Below the pieces are notes generated by a model, which did no database searches, had not been told where the DNA came from, and was given only the letters and a program-made list of their open reading frames with translations. Source: an uncultured Roseicyclus sp. (GTDB lineage Bacteria > Pseudomonadota > Alphaproteobacteria > Rhodobacterales > Rhodobacteraceae). Taken from it: 64,000 bases of DNA. Below, in pieces: positions 63,531-64,000 of this stretch. Positions within the stretch are counted from its first letter, which is position 1. Each line of letters starts with the position of its first letter. Position numbers and translations under genes: made by a program. The DNA lies in contig CANLXA010000001.1 in NCBI GenBank assembly GCA_947494975.1, positions 1 to 64,000 of the forward strand. The letters are read 5' to 3'.

Positions 63531-64000
63531 GCCTGCCGCAACCGTTGCGTGATCTGCGCCATGATCGACACCGCGATCTCGCCCGGTCCCCGCGCGCCAA
63601 TATCCAAGCCGACCGGCGCATGGATGCGGGCGATCTCGGACTCCGAAAATCCGGCCTCGGCCAGCCGGTCCAGCCTTTTGGCGTGGGTCCGTTTGGAGCC
63701 GAGACACCCGAGGTAGAAGATGTCAGACCGCACCGCCTTGAAAATCGCCGGATCGTCCAGCTTCGGATCATGGGTTAACGTCACCACGCAAGTTCTTGCA
63801 TCCAAACCCAATTCATCCAGAGCCTCATCGGGCCAATCCTCCACGATCCGTTCGCCGGGGAACCGGGCCTCCGCCCCGAAGGCGGGCCGTGGGTCCACCA
63901 GAACCGGATCGTATCCGGCCAGCCGCGCCATCGGCAGAAGCGCCTGGGCGATATGAACCGCGCCCACCACGATCATGCGCAAGGGCGGATTGTGGATGTG
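63527..64000 (-). CDS. XdhC family protein, partial (5' end outside the window)
   Basis: The C-terminal Rossmann domain of an XdhC/CoxF-type maturation factor: PPLRMIVVGAVHIAQALLPMARLAGYDPVLVDPR, then GERIVEDWPDEAL and VVTLTHDPKLDDPAIF and YLGCLGSKRTHAKRLDRLAEAGFSE, IARIHAPVGLDIGARGPGEIAVSIMAQI. XdhC proteins sulfurate and insert the Mo cofactor. The frame is open to the window end, and the first residues before the Met at 63982 (PPLR) belong to the protein, so the true start is off the window. Confidence 0.9.
   Translation of the reverse strand, partial: HIHNPPLRMIVVGAVHIAQALLPMARLAGYDPVLVDPRPAFGAEARFPGERIVEDWPDEALDELGLDARTCVVTLTHDPKLDDPAIFKAVRSDIFYLGCLGSKRTHAKRLDRLAEAGFSESEIARIHAPVGLDIGARGPGEIAVSIMAQITQRLRQA

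Overview
The window is a high-GC chromosomal segment from an alphaproteobacterium, most likely a marine Rhodobacteraceae (roseobacter group). The grounds are the gene orders lptF-lptG-lptD-surA-pdxA-rsmA and yceD-rpmF-plsX-fabH-ihfA-merR, a cysteine-free Fur/Mur-type regulator, a DUF4167 protein, a DMSP lyase of the DddP family, and short GC-rich extragenic palindromes of a type I associate with that family. I see no phage, insertion sequence, CRISPR array or rRNA. There is one tRNA, tRNA-Pro(GGG). Genus and species cannot be set from the sequence alone.

Layout. 1-7000: a tfoX C-terminal-domain gene preceded by a possible 30-codon ORF, ndk, an ABC-F ATPase, a MarC-type membrane protein, an aspartic protease, holC and pepA. 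7100-15500: the outer-membrane and LPS transport cluster lptF-lptG-lptD-surA, then pdxA and rsmA, with a convergent DUF4167 gene. 15700-25300: prmC/prfA, DUF1499, a VOC protein, a nucleoside hydrolase, selO, two EamA/DMT transporters, a TerB-like protein and a Fur-family regulator. 25300-31200: enolase, an orphan membrane histidine kinase, and a YqiJ/YqiK (OB-fold plus flotillin) pair followed by a DUF985 cupin. 31200-36800: anmK and tyrS (divergent), two GNAT-fold acyltransferases and bamE. 36900-42700: yceD-rpmF-plsX-fabH-ihfA-merR, tRNA-Pro and a two-domain dCTP deaminase.

42700-53400 is the metabolic core of interest. A DUF3445 gene (haem-dependent oxidative N-demethylase family) is divergent from dddP, a DMSP lyase that keeps the published metal-binding and catalytic residue pattern of the family. 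An alpha/beta-hydrolase-OsmC fusion follows. Then comes an assimilatory sulfur operon under a divergent Lrp/AsnC regulator: cysG, DUF2849, siroheme sulfite reductase, cysH, DUF934 and ferredoxin-NADP reductase.

53400-64000: an Ala/Glu hendecad-repeat membrane-anchored protein, infC with an AUA start codon, a soluble protein carrying only a chemoreceptor signalling tip, a 76-residue porin-like mini-protein, and a form II CoxS-CoxL-CoxM molybdenum hydroxylase. A divergent ArsR-AHSA1-DUF1761-DUF899 operon separates the hydroxylase from a molybdopterin-binding protein and an XdhC maturation factor that runs off the window end.

No wholly new multigene system is proven here. The best leads are the dddP/DUF3445 divergon with its inverted repeat, the receptor-tip protein, the hendecad protein, the AUA-initiated infC and the dispersed palindromic element.
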